Positions 1-6,295 of a DNA stretch of 13,308 bases are shown one piece after another. Made by a program: the position numbers and the translations under genes. The notes beneath the pieces were generated by a model that was not told the DNA's origin, ran no database searches, and was given only the letters and a program-made list of their open reading frames with translations. The stretch spans positions 1 to 13,308 of the forward strand of contig DKVC01000221.1 of the NCBI GenBank assembly GCA_002490995.1, given 5' to 3'. Each line of letters starts with the position of its first letter. Position 1 is the stretch's first letter. The DNA is from Lachnospiraceae bacterium UBA7188 (GTDB lineage: Bacteria > Bacillota > Clostridia > Lachnospirales > Lachnospiraceae).

Positions 1-23
1 TCACTGCCTTAAGCAGTGACTTT
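1..23 (+). terminator. stem-loop at window edge, possible terminator of an upstream gene
   Basis: The arms TCACTGC (1-7) and GCAGTGA (13-19) are a perfect 7-bp inverted repeat around a CTTAA loop, followed by CTTTT. The T run is short and any upstream gene lies outside the window, so termination is only suggested. Confidence 0.35.
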
Positions 24-151
24 TAGACCGCCAGCTTGATTTATTCATACATCATGAAAAAGGAGGGTGAGAAGACTGTCCCGGAAAGGCTATGTATGAC
101 AGAGCAAAAACAAAATTCGATAAATAATTATTGAAAAACAATAAAATAATA

Positions 152-180
152 TTGACAATCGCTATGCCAAGTGATACTAT
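152..180 (+). promoter_or_regulatory. sigma-A type promoter of the DUF2975/HTH cluster
   Basis: A perfect -35 box TTGACA (152-157) and a -10 box TACTAT (175-180) are separated by 17 bp. Transcription should start near 187, leaving a leader of about 37 nt that carries the GGGAGGTGG ribosome binding site of the first gene. This also argues against a TTG start at 131, which would lie upstream of the promoter. Confidence 0.75.
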
Positions 181-223
181 CTATTCAGAAAGAAATGGAA
201 AATACAGACCTGGGAGGTGGCTT

Positions 224-709
224 ATGAAGGAAAAAACGGATTATGCAGCAAGTTTGAAGGCGAAAAAGAAAATCCTTACCATGGGTACGAAGTATCTGCT
301 GGATTTTATGTTCTATGCGGGGATAGTGGTGACAATCACATTGCCATACAGCATCAGGAAGGTCGGGGAGCTGCTGCCCTATATGGTGGAGCATTACGAG
401 GAGACTGTGGTGATTTATTTCGTGCTGGGGATTGCGGCGCTGGTGCTGGTCAGGGAACTGCGCAGGATATTCGGAACCGTGCTGGCGGAGGATTGCTTTG
501 TGCAGGAAAATGTGATCAGCCTGCAGAAGATGGGGAACTGGAGTTTCTTCATAGCGGTGATGTCGGTGGTGCGGAGTATCGTCTATATGACCGTGGCCAT
601 GGCGGTTGTGATACTGGTGTTTGTGATCGCTGGGCTGTTCAGCAAGGTGCTTGCCTATGTGTTTGAGGAAGCCGTGCGGTACAAGGAGGAAAATGACCTG
701 ACAATCTGA
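224..709 (+). CDS. DUF2975 family membrane protein (YoaS-like)
   Basis: This encodes 161 residues with four hydrophobic segments, at about 22-43, 62-79, 105-122 and 124-143. It ends in the charged tail KEENDLTI, which is typical of DUF2975 proteins. The role of the family is unknown. Its members are small inner-membrane proteins usually encoded beside a YozG-like Cro/CI regulator, and such a gene follows here at 960. The ATG at 224 is chosen because GGGAGGTGG (212-220) sits just upstream and the promoter at 152-180 ends before it; the in-frame TTG at 131 would precede the promoter. Family assignment rests on length, topology, tail and the HTH neighbour. The 250-bp gap to the HTH gene is wider than usual for this pair. 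Confidence 0.8.
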   Translation: MKEKTDYAASLKAKKKILTMGTKYLLDFMFYAGIVVTITLPYSIRKVGELLPYMVEHYEETVVIYFVLGIAALVLVRELRRIFGTVLAEDCFVQENVISLQKMGNWSFFIAVMSVVRSIVYMTVAMAVVILVFVIAGLFSKVLAYVFEEAVRYKEENDLTI

Positions 710-781
710 GTGTGGCATGGACGGTTTTGGGACGGGAATTTGCAGCGGTTATTTTCCGGCAATTCTTAAGGAAGTGTTTTC

Positions 782-857
782 AAATTACTTGTGCGGAAAT
801 TTCATGGGCTTTATAGGATATATAAGCTTTCCGTTTTTGAAAATACACAAGTTATTT
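782..857. repeat. imperfect inverted repeat between DUF2975 and HTH genes
   Basis: AAATTACTTGTG (782-793) and CACAAGTTATTT (846-857) are reverse complements with one mismatch in 12, separated by 52 nt. The 710-959 gap otherwise shows only a weak -10-like TATAGG (812-817) with TTGTGC 17 bp upstream, and no convincing gene. The repeat could be an operator pair for the neighbouring HTH protein, or chance in AT-rich DNA. Confidence 0.3.
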
Positions 858-959
858 TTCAACAATCCCTACAAGAATGTGCTGGCAGGCTGCATGTAAA
901 AGTTTGTGTGGATGAGGATTGGAAGTGTCGTGTTTTAGGCGGATACGGAGTGTGGATAT

Positions 960-1175
960 ATGGGAATCGTAGTGAATCTGGACGTGATGATGGCGAAGCG
1001 GAAAATGAGCCTCACGGAGCTGGCAGGAGAGGTGGATATTACGCTGGCGAATCTGTCTATTTTAAAAAATAATAAGGCGAAGGCAGTGCGTTTTACTACT
1101 TTGGAGGCGATCTGCAAGGCTCTGGACTGCCAGCCCGGGGATATTCTGGAGTATGTGCCGGATGACGGCGAGTGA
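960..1175 (+). CDS. Cro/CI (XRE) family HTH transcriptional regulator, YozG-like
   Basis: This encodes 71 residues made up almost entirely of one HTH_3-type DNA-binding domain. Helices at about 8-20 (LDVMMAKRKMSLTEL) and 22-37 (EVDITLANLSILKNNK) give the helix-turn-helix, and the end LEAICKALDCQPGDILEY is the classic closing helix of the compact YozG/YdaS-like regulators. It should bind DNA as a dimer and probably controls its own cluster, because this class is typically paired with DUF2975 genes. The start is supported by GGAG about 9 nt upstream. No ligand domain is present, so the signal is unknown. The regulator assignment is firm; the target is inferred. Confidence 0.85.
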   Translation: MGIVVNLDVMMAKRKMSLTELAGEVDITLANLSILKNNKAKAVRFTTLEAICKALDCQPGDILEYVPDDGE

Positions 1176-1181
1176 AGGAGG
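1175..1181 (+). promoter_or_regulatory. orphan strong ribosome binding site AAGGAGG
   Basis: This is an ideal Shine-Dalgarno sequence at the stop codon of the HTH gene, but it lies 52 nt before the ATG of the next gene. The only start at the right spacing is a TTG at 1188, in a different frame from that gene, which would give a peptide of about 46 residues with no recognisable character. The site may be left from a rearrangement or may serve an upstream ORF. Confidence 0.3.
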
Positions 1182-1233
1182 TTCTAATTGTTTTCTGGAT
1201 TTTGGACATATCGGATCAGGGGGTATAGAATTT

Positions 1234-1629
1234 ATGAAGGGAAAGAGTTTTTTGCGCAAAAAGAAATTGCTGGTACTGTTTTTAGTCCTATTGGGTTTGG
1301 GAGGCAGCGCAATCCGTTTTGCGGATAAGCAGGGAAGAATATTCCGTTTTGTGAAAAAGAATGCAAATGAATTGGAGAAAGTTGCCGTTTCCTGTCTGGG
1401 AGGGAACAATTCAGTAGAGTACTATCAAGGGATAAAGGTGGAAGGCCTTTATGAAGGGGGACACGATATCGTGGAATTTTCCAGCGGCGGATTTGGGATT
1501 GTTCCGTCATCCACATACTATGGATTCTATTATTCCCCGGAGGATGTTCCCGTTGCAACAGCCTTTTTCATGAATTGTGACGGTTACAGCCTGGTTTCGG
1601 AGGAAAAGGATGAGGGGGCATGGTTTTAA
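1234..1629 (+). CDS. small membrane-anchored protein of unknown function
   Basis: This encodes 131 residues. A basic N-terminus (KGKSFLRKKK) precedes one hydrophobic segment at about 11-27, which reads as an uncleaved signal anchor. The rest is a soluble domain rich in Gly, Tyr and Phe, probably facing outwards, with stretches such as EYYQGIKVEGLYEGG and TYYGFYYSPEDVPVATAFF. I do not recognise a named domain. The ATG at 1234 has AGGGGG about 10 nt upstream; an earlier in-frame ATG at 1153 lies inside the HTH gene and is less likely. It sits between the regulator and the DUF4153 gene, on the same strand and close by, so it probably belongs to the same envelope-related transcript. The tail after residue 120 is short and acidic and may be shortened relative to relatives, which I cannot verify. 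Confidence 0.65.
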   Translation: MKGKSFLRKKKLLVLFLVLLGLGGSAIRFADKQGRIFRFVKKNANELEKVAVSCLGGNNSVEYYQGIKVEGLYEGGHDIVEFSSGGFGIVPSSTYYGFYYSPEDVPVATAFFMNCDGYSLVSEEKDEGAWF

Positions 1630-1659
1630 TAGTTCGGAAGGAAAGGAGCGATACAGATC

Positions 1660-3462
1660 ATGGATAAAAAAGAAGATAATGTAGGGATAAATGAAGTGAA
1701 AAGAACTACAAGGCAGCCCGGAGACGCAGCTGCAGAAGCAGTACCAGCAATTCAGAATGTACAGGCGGCAGATACAGCATCCGGAATCCCTGGCCAGAAT
1801 CAGCCGGACAAGATGCCGGTACTGACTGTTACACCGGAAACGGAGGAGACAAAGCGGCTGAAGGAGAATTTCTGGCCCATTGCGCCCTGGGCGTTAGCCT
1901 ACTCCGTATTCTATGCCTTCTGCATGTACAGAAACGGCTCGGGAATCACATTCCCTTTTTTCGTGGCAGGCAGCCTCTTGTTTTTCTGCTCCTCTTTTAC
2001 AAAACTGGGGATTACCTTAAAAAAAGGAAGCTGCTTTTACATGATTGCCATGCTCCTGCTGGGGATTTCCACCTTCTGCACAGACGACGGGATTCTCATC
2101 TTTTTTAACAAGCTGGGGGCATTTCTGCTTCTGATGAGTTTTCTGCTGAGACAGTTTTATGATACTTCAAAGTGGAAGCTGGGCAAGTATCTGGGAAGCA
2201 TCTGTGTCCTGTTTTTTGCAAGCTTCGGGGAGCTGGGAAGGCCGTTTTCCGACGGGAGCAGCTATAATAAAAGAAGAGAGAAACAAACGAATAAAAGAGT
2301 GGGGTATTTTATAATAGGATTGGTGATCGGGGTTCCGTTGCTGCTGTTGGTTCTTCTGCTTCTGGCAAGCGCAGACGCGGTGTTCCGGCAGATGACGGAT
2401 AAGCTGCTGCGGAATATAAACCTGGGCGGCATTCTGAATATCCTGTTCCGCATCGCGGTTCTGTTTTTTGCAGCCTATGCCCTGACGGCGTATCTGTGCA
2501 AAAGGAAGATACGGGAGGAGGTGCCGGATACCCGTAAGGGGGAACCGGTTCTGGCCATTACGGTTACGGGGCTGCTGACTTTGTTGTATCTGCTCTTTTC
2601 GGGCATCCAGATCGCGGGATTGTTTCTGGGACAGCTGCGCCTGCCGGAAGGGTATACTTATGCTATGTACGCCAGAGAGGGATTCTTCCAGCTTCTGGCG
2701 GTCAGCCTGCTGAATCTGGTGATTGTGCTGTTCTGTATGGGCTTTTTCAGAGAGAGTAAAATCCTGAAAGGGGTACTGACAGTGATGTCACTTTGCACTT
2801 TCGTGATGATTGCTTCCAGTGTCATGCGGATGATTATCTATATCCGGTATTACTATCTGACGTATCTGAGGATTCTGGTATTGTGGGGGCTTGCTCTGCT
2901 GGCGCTGCTGTTTGTGGGTGTTGTGATTCAGATTTTGAAGGAGGATTTCCCTCTGTTCCGCTATCATATGGCAGTGGTAGCCGTGCTGTATCTGGCATTG
3001 TCCTTTGCGCATCCGGATTATATTATCGCAAAGGTAAATCTGGCGAATGCATCTGGAAATGAAAACAGCGCACAGGACGGTGTACAGGGAGAGGTGACAA
3101 GTGTGTCAGATAAAGAAAGCAGAAGTGACATTTTTGGCGGAGAGACAGATGGAGGAAGTTTCTTCCTGGCAAAGGGGCCTTATGAGGATTATTACTATTT
3201 GAGTGGATTGAGTGCAGATGCGGCTCCGGTGCTGGTGCCCTGGCTGCAGGAACTGGGCTATCAAATGGAAGCTTTTGAAGCGGAGGATGCGGTAACGTAT
3301 GCAGTGCAGCATGATCTCTGGGAGGAAGGCTCCCGTTCCGGGCAGATTGGCTTTGGGTATTACTGGATGAGGCGGCTGCAGCAGAGTACGGAAAATTTTG
3401 GTATAAGGACTTATAATGTGTCCCGGCATATAGCACTGCGGAGCATGAGGAGGTTTATGTGA
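1660..3462 (+). CDS. DUF4153/DUF4173 multi-pass membrane protein
   Basis: This encodes 600 residues. A hydrophilic tail of about 70 residues comes first, then some ten or more transmembrane segments between about 71 and 451, then an outward or cytosolic soluble domain of about 150 residues (451-600). Family-like motifs are LRLPEGYTYAMYAREGFFQLL (about 326-346), RMIIYIRYYYLTYLR (390-404), HPDYIIAKVNL (451-461) and the LSADAAPVL block in the soluble part. Relatives are uncharacterised integral membrane proteins, often next to small HTH regulators, as here. AAAGGAG (1642-1648) supports the start. The N-terminal tail is low complexity (Ala, Gln, Glu, Pro). A stretch rich in Ser, Gly and Asp near 462-502 looks like a flexible linker. 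The gene runs into the next with a 1-nt stop/start overlap, so the two are translationally coupled. No enzymatic motif is visible. Confidence 0.8.
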   Translation: MDKKEDNVGINEVKRTTRQPGDAAAEAVPAIQNVQAADTASGIPGQNQPDKMPVLTVTPETEETKRLKENFWPIAPWALAYSVFYAFCMYRNGSGITFPFFVAGSLLFFCSSFTKLGITLKKGSCFYMIAMLLLGISTFCTDDGILIFFNKLGAFLLLMSFLLRQFYDTSKWKLGKYLGSICVLFFASFGELGRPFSDGSSYNKRREKQTNKRVGYFIIGLVIGVPLLLLVLLLLASADAVFRQMTDKLLRNINLGGILNILFRIAVLFFAAYALTAYLCKRKIREEVPDTRKGEPVLAITVTGLLTLLYLLFSGIQIAGLFLGQLRLPEGYTYAMYAREGFFQLLAVSLLNLVIVLFCMGFFRESKILKGVLTVMSLCTFVMIASSVMRMIIYIRYYYLTYLRILVLWGLALLALLFVGVVIQILKEDFPLFRYHMAVVAVLYLALSFAHPDYIIAKVNLANASGNENSAQDGVQGEVTSVSDKESRSDIFGGETDGGSFFLAKGPYEDYYYLSGLSADAAPVLVPWLQELGYQMEAFEAEDAVTYAVQHDLWEEGSRSGQIGFGYYWMRRLQQSTENFGIRTYNVSRHIALRSMRRFM

Positions 3463-3851
3463 TGAAAAAATTTATTCCGTTGATTTTATCATTGGCTTGT
3501 ATTCTGGCCTTATCTGCATGCGGAAGGAAAGCCAGGCCTATTGTGCTGCCCGAAGTATCTGATATAGCATCTATTGACATAACTGTCGGAAATGATTGCG
3601 TAAATGATACGGATAGAATTCGGATAAGTGAAATAATTTCCGGTCTTTCCGGTTCGGAACCCACGAACAGAGAAAGTATTCAGGATACGCCGCATGTCCA
3701 AAACTACATAAAGATTGATTTTCAATTCGAAACAGGGACAAGTACATTGTTCGTCTATGAGGAAAATGGAAAATATTATGTTGAACAACCTTATCAGGGG
3801 ATTTATGTAATTGACAGCCGGCTATATGAACAGCTGCGGAAAATCAAATAG
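3462..3851 (+). CDS. lipoprotein, DUF5301-like
   Basis: This encodes 129 residues. A signal peptide (KKFIPLILSLACILALSAC) ends in the lipobox LSAC-G, so the protein should be lipid-anchored at Cys20 on the outer face of the membrane. The mature part carries SIDITVGN, an ERESIQD-like NRESIQDTP block, NYIKIDFQFETGTSTLFVYE and YYVEQPYQGIYVID, a pattern I recall from DUF5301 proteins, whose function is unknown. The ATG at 3462 shares one base with the TGA of the DUF4153 gene, and TGAGGAGG (3446-3453) lies 8 nt upstream; a GTG at 3459 in the same frame is too close to the SD. Coupling suggests it works with the DUF4153 protein. Lipoprotein status is solid; the family name is from memory. Confidence 0.8.
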   Translation: MKKFIPLILSLACILALSACGRKARPIVLPEVSDIASIDITVGNDCVNDTDRIRISEIISGLSGSEPTNRESIQDTPHVQNYIKIDFQFETGTSTLFVYEENGKYYVEQPYQGIYVIDSRLYEQLRKIK

Positions 3852-3885
3852 AAAGCTGAAGCCTGCGACGTCGCGAGGTGTTTTG

Positions 3886-3945
3886 CACCCTCATGCGCGA
3901 AATTCCGGGTAATCAGGAGGGTTACCTGGAATTTTGTGCAGGGTG
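3886..3945. terminator. long hairpin between converging genes
   Basis: A 20-bp stem (3894-3913 with 3921-3940, including four G-T pairs and no mismatch) closes a 7-nt loop CAGGAGG. It continues, after a 3-nt bulge on the left arm, with CACCC (3886-3890) pairing GGGTG (3941-3945). It lies between the end of the lipoprotein gene and the end of the minus-strand ATPase remnant, so a two-way terminator is the simple reading. There is no real T tract, so termination is inferred. A 10-bp palindrome GCGACGTCGC (3865-3874) lies just upstream. Confidence 0.55.
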
Positions 3946-3971
3946 GAGCAGTCGGTTGCATAAGGGGGATG

Positions 3972-4545
3972 CTAAAATTCGATTCCGGTTATCCGGTTTA
4001 TAATTTTTGCAGAAATATCTTCCTGCAGATATACTTTATTCAGCCTTTGTTTTGAATATTTTAAAAATGTATCTTTTGTCAGAGTTACGAGCAGATGTGA
4101 AAAAAATCTTTCCCAACTGAAAAATTCACTGCTCTCTATAAAGTCTTCAGGCGAATCCATTATTTTATCCAGATTTTTATCTGATAAAATGCCGGAGCTT
4201 AAAATGAGCCATTCAAATGACTCGGGTAAATACAATGTAATTTCAGGCTGATTCTGCAAATTCATTGGTGGGAAGAAAAGCGTTACCTTCATCAATAAAG
4301 ACAATTGCCTGGTGAATTGTGGAAAGCAGTATTTTCCAATCCCTGCCTGCAAGTATTCGGCAGGGTCTGTCGGCTTTCAGTGTAATTCCGCTGTCAGGTC
4401 CGGCCTCATAATATTCCCGTATCATTTCTATCAGCGTTGTTTTTCCCGTAGCGCTGTTTCCTTTAATGATTGTAATGTTTCTCCGTATTGTAAAGTCATA
4501 TCGCACTTTGGCATTGGCGATGACGATTTTGTAATGACCCTTCAT
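3972..4545 (-). pseudogene. broken P-loop ATPase, partner of DUF4869
   Basis: The 5' half (from 4545) encodes about 100 residues with a Walker A loop GNSATGKTT (29-37) and a Walker B strand IVFIDE (81-86), then stops at TGA 4243-4245. The 3' half is in another frame. From about 4265 down to 3972 it reads LQNQPEITLYLPESFEWLIL, SEFFSWERFF and LKYSKQRLNKVYLQE, a coherent C-terminal domain. The frames swap near the NEFAES codons, and only about 85 residues follow, so I infer that the central part was lost by a deletion that also shifted the frame. The gene follows DUF4869 by 48 nt with an AGAGGT ribosome binding site, so they were an operon. Any surviving product would keep the P-loop but not the C-terminal part. 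The central deletion is inferred from my memory of longer relatives. Confidence 0.7.
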
Positions 4546-4593
4546 TTTTTACCTCTTGTCTGCTTTGGGGGGCATTTTTGTAAACTGGTTGCT

Positions 4594-5034
4594 TTATCGG
4601 ACAAGCATTCCTGCAATTGGCAGTAATTCTTTCATATTATGCACAATTTGGTTTGCATTCAGGATATTTATCTCGAATGGCTCATCTCCAAAATCCATCA
4701 GATGCCGTAAGTTAATCGTTATATTTTGTAACTCGCCGATTTTCAGGAGCCATTTGGCGCAGTTATCGCCGCAGACAGAGGCGTTAAATACCAGTTCCGG
4801 CATTTTATAAATTGCAATCAGTGTTTTGACGCCGCCTGATAGTTCCAGTGGGGAAATTCCCCCGAAGACCGGACTGTCAATGACCCTGGGGCCAAGGACA
4901 GTGGAACGGTCTACATCCTCAATCATTGCTCTGGACAAATTATCAACAATCCATTCATCTGTATACGTGTTTTTGAAATAGACAGCGGGATTATAAATAG
5001 CCTGCGGCATGTCACCATAAAAAATATTTAACAT
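4594..5034 (-). CDS. DUF4869 domain protein
   Basis: This encodes 146 residues, soluble, with no signal peptide or membrane segment. Landmarks are MLNIFYGDMPQAIYNP at the N-terminus, DEWIVDNLSRAMIEDVD (26-42), LSGGVKTLIAIY (65-76), a Cys pair in NASVCGDNCAKW (84-95) and INLRHLMDFG (107-116). This matches what I recall of DUF4869, a family of unknown function found in gut clostridia next to a P-loop ATPase, the arrangement seen here. The start at 5034 is preferred because GAGGG lies 7 nt before it; the upstream in-frame ATG (5046) overlaps that site. The ATPase partner is broken, so this gene may be orphaned. The block looks more AT-rich than its neighbours, which suggests acquisition. The two Cys could bind a metal, but no full site is visible. 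Confidence 0.8.
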   Translation of the reverse strand: MLNIFYGDMPQAIYNPAVYFKNTYTDEWIVDNLSRAMIEDVDRSTVLGPRVIDSPVFGGISPLELSGGVKTLIAIYKMPELVFNASVCGDNCAKWLLKIGELQNITINLRHLMDFGDEPFEINILNANQIVHNMKELLPIAGMLVR

Positions 5035-5108
5035 TTTTACCCTCATTTCCGATTCATATAAGCTTATGGCTTATTTGCCAAACGAAATGTATAACGCAAA
5101 ATTGTTTA

Positions 5109-5152
5109 AGGAACTGCTTGCATTTCCTTAGGAACTGCTTGCAATTCCTTAA
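5109..5152. repeat. two 14-bp direct repeats 21 bp apart, operator-like
   Basis: AGGAACTGCTTGCA occurs at 5109-5122 and 5130-5143, exactly 21 bp apart, so both copies face the same side of the helix. Each is followed by TTCC, making GGAA/TTCC half-palindromes, and the whole block is bounded by TTAAGGAA (5106-5113) and TTCCTTAA (5145-5152). It lies over the -35 position of the likely DUF4869 promoter, fitting an activator or repressor site. The binding protein is unknown. Confidence 0.55.
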
Positions 5153-5233
5153 TCTAGTATATCTGTAATATGACGTGAATGCAATTAGAAATTACAGAAA
5201 TAAGAAATTTTAAATAAATTTTACATTTTCATA

Positions 5234-5263
5234 TTGACGTTCCTGTACTGGGTAGGGTACAAT
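5234..5263 (+). promoter_or_regulatory. promoter of the PHP gene
   Basis: TTGACG (5234-5239) and TACAAT (5258-5263) are separated by 18 bp. A short inverted repeat TGTAC/GTACA (5244-5248 with 5257-5261) lies in the spacer and overlaps the -10, which could be an operator. A second -10-like TATAAT (5276-5281) has no matching -35. Confidence 0.6.
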
Positions 5264-5384
5264 ACATAATTACGGTATAATGAAGCGTATACGGATTACA
5301 GGAACCGATCCGCGGGTTCTGCAGGCAATTTCTGTAGTATTATGACAACCGGTACGTGTAAAGAAACCGGATTAAGGACGGGAA

Positions 5385-6137
5385 ATGAAAATGAACGGCT
5401 ATTTATATGAAACACATATGCACACCAGCGAGGGAAGCGCATGTGGGCAGAATACCGGCGCGGAGATGGCCAGGGCTTATGCGGAGCACGGCTATGCCGG
5501 CATCATTGTCACTGACCATTTCTTTTACGGGAATACGGCGGCAGACAGGAAGCTTCCCTGGAGCCAGTGGGTAGATGCGTTCTGCCTGGGCTATGAGCAC
5601 GCGAAAGCGGAAGGCGGGAAGTGCGGCCTTCAGGTGTTCTTTGGCTGGGAGTCCGGTTACGACGGGACGGAGTTCCTGATTTATGGCCTGGACAAGGAAT
5701 GGCTGCTGGCGCATCCGGAGATCAGGGACGCATCGGTGGAGGAACAGTTCGGGCTGATACATGCCGGCGGCGGGATTGTCTGCCATGCCCATCCTTACAG
5801 GGAGGCTTCTTATATTTCCGAGATTCGCCTGTTTCCGAAATATGTGGATGCTGTTGAGGGAATGAATGCGGCTAATTATGTGAAAGGAAGGAAGGCGGAT
5901 CCTCCCTGTCTGGAATATGATAAAAGGGCCATTGCCTATGCGGAAAAATATCATTTTCCCATGACCGCAGGATCGGATCAGCACAGTACACAGATGCTTT
6001 ACGGAGGAATGGTGTTCGCCAGAAAATTAAAGGATATTCATGATTTCACACATGCGGTGATGGCCAGGGAAGCTGTGCGGCTGTTGGACGGAAGTACAAA
6101 AGTGCCGGAAGAGTATAAAAGTGCCGGAAGAGTGTAA
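5385..6137 (+). CDS. PHP-domain metallohydrolase
   Basis: This encodes 250 residues, soluble and cytoplasmic. The PHP metal ligands are visible in order: H11 and H13 in ETHMHT, D44-H45 in IIVTDH, E89 in FFGWES, H134 and H136 in VCHAHP, and D198 and H200 in AGSDQH. These should hold a tri-metal centre that hydrolyses phosphoester bonds, as in histidinol phosphatases and YciV/TrpH-type enzymes. The substrate cannot be read from sequence. The start at 5385 follows AAGGACGGG; a second ATG at 5391 is possible. The gene is monocistronic with its own promoter. The last residues come from a 19-bp tandem duplication (6098-6133): without the second copy the frame would end PEECKLR instead of PEEYKSAGRV. 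The catalytic core is unaffected. Confidence 0.85.
   Translation: MKMNGYLYETHMHTSEGSACGQNTGAEMARAYAEHGYAGIIVTDHFFYGNTAADRKLPWSQWVDAFCLGYEHAKAEGGKCGLQVFFGWESGYDGTEFLIYGLDKEWLLAHPEIRDASVEEQFGLIHAGGGIVCHAHPYREASYISEIRLFPKYVDAVEGMNAANYVKGRKADPPCLEYDKRAIAYAEKYHFPMTAGSDQHSTQMLYGGMVFARKLKDIHDFTHAVMAREAVRLLDGSTKVPEEYKSAGRV
6098..6133 (+). repeat. 19-bp-period tandem duplication at the end of the PHP gene
   Basis: The 17-bp string AAAAGTGCCGGAAGAGT occurs at 6098-6114 and 6117-6133. The 19-bp period is not a multiple of three, so the duplication changes the reading frame of the last codons. Confidence 0.85.
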
Positions 6138-6148
6138 ACTGCGATAAA

Positions 6149-6168
6149 GCCGCTATCATTACAGCGGC
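6149..6168 (+). terminator. stem-loop after the PHP gene
   Basis: GCCGCT (6149-6154) and AGCGGC (6163-6168) form a perfect 6-bp stem with an 8-nt loop, 11 nt after the stop codon. No T tract follows, so it is at best a weak or factor-assisted terminator. Confidence 0.4.
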
Positions 6169-6173
6169 AAGGC

Positions 6174-6228
6174 GCTGTCAATAGTGACTTCAAGACCGAC
6201 AGCTATATAGGATTGTTCTGGACAGAAC
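6174..6228 (+). promoter_or_regulatory. paired inverted repeats upstream of the ABC operon
   Basis: GCTGTC (6174-6179) pairs with GACAGC (6198-6203), and GTTCTG (6215-6220) pairs with CAGAAC (6223-6228) around a 2-bp centre. The second is compact enough for a protein operator. A -10-like TATAAC (6251-6256) follows but has no convincing -35, so the ABC promoter is not settled. Confidence 0.35.
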
Positions 6229-6295
6229 GGTAAATTTCGGCGGAATTAAGTATAACAATTTTGACATTGAAATGAAAAAGCGGGTGGAAGATAAA

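Larger units (their letters stand above)
5035..5384. other. divergent intergenic region between DUF4869 and PHP genes
   Basis: No coding region is visible. For the minus strand a -10-like TATACA maps to 5088-5093 but has no good -35 (CAGTTC), and the position of the -35 is covered by direct repeats (5109-5152). An exact 10-bp palindrome ATAAGCTTAT (5058-5067) lies in the expected DUF4869 leader. On the plus strand there is a promoter (5234-5263) and a leader of about 115 nt with a small stem GAACC/GGTTC (5302-5306 with 5315-5319). The 5153-5230 stretch is AT-rich with nothing else evident. Confidence 0.6.

Noticed and set aside
54..134. 26-codon ORF near the left edge containing AAAAAGGAGG
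   Set aside because: It has no upstream SD, and the purine-rich site it contains has no start at proper distance; probably chance.
131..223. N-terminal extension of the DUF2975 protein from a TTG at 131
   Set aside because: A TTGACA-17-TACTAT promoter lies inside it and a much better ATG with GGGAGGTGG stands at 224.
717..899. 60-codon ORF in the gap after DUF2975
   Set aside because: It has no ribosome binding site and no recognisable sequence; the region is AT-rich intergenic DNA.
3865..3874. Palindrome GCGACGTCGC as a separate operator
   Set aside because: It is short, GC-rich and next to a much larger hairpin; no promoter overlaps it.
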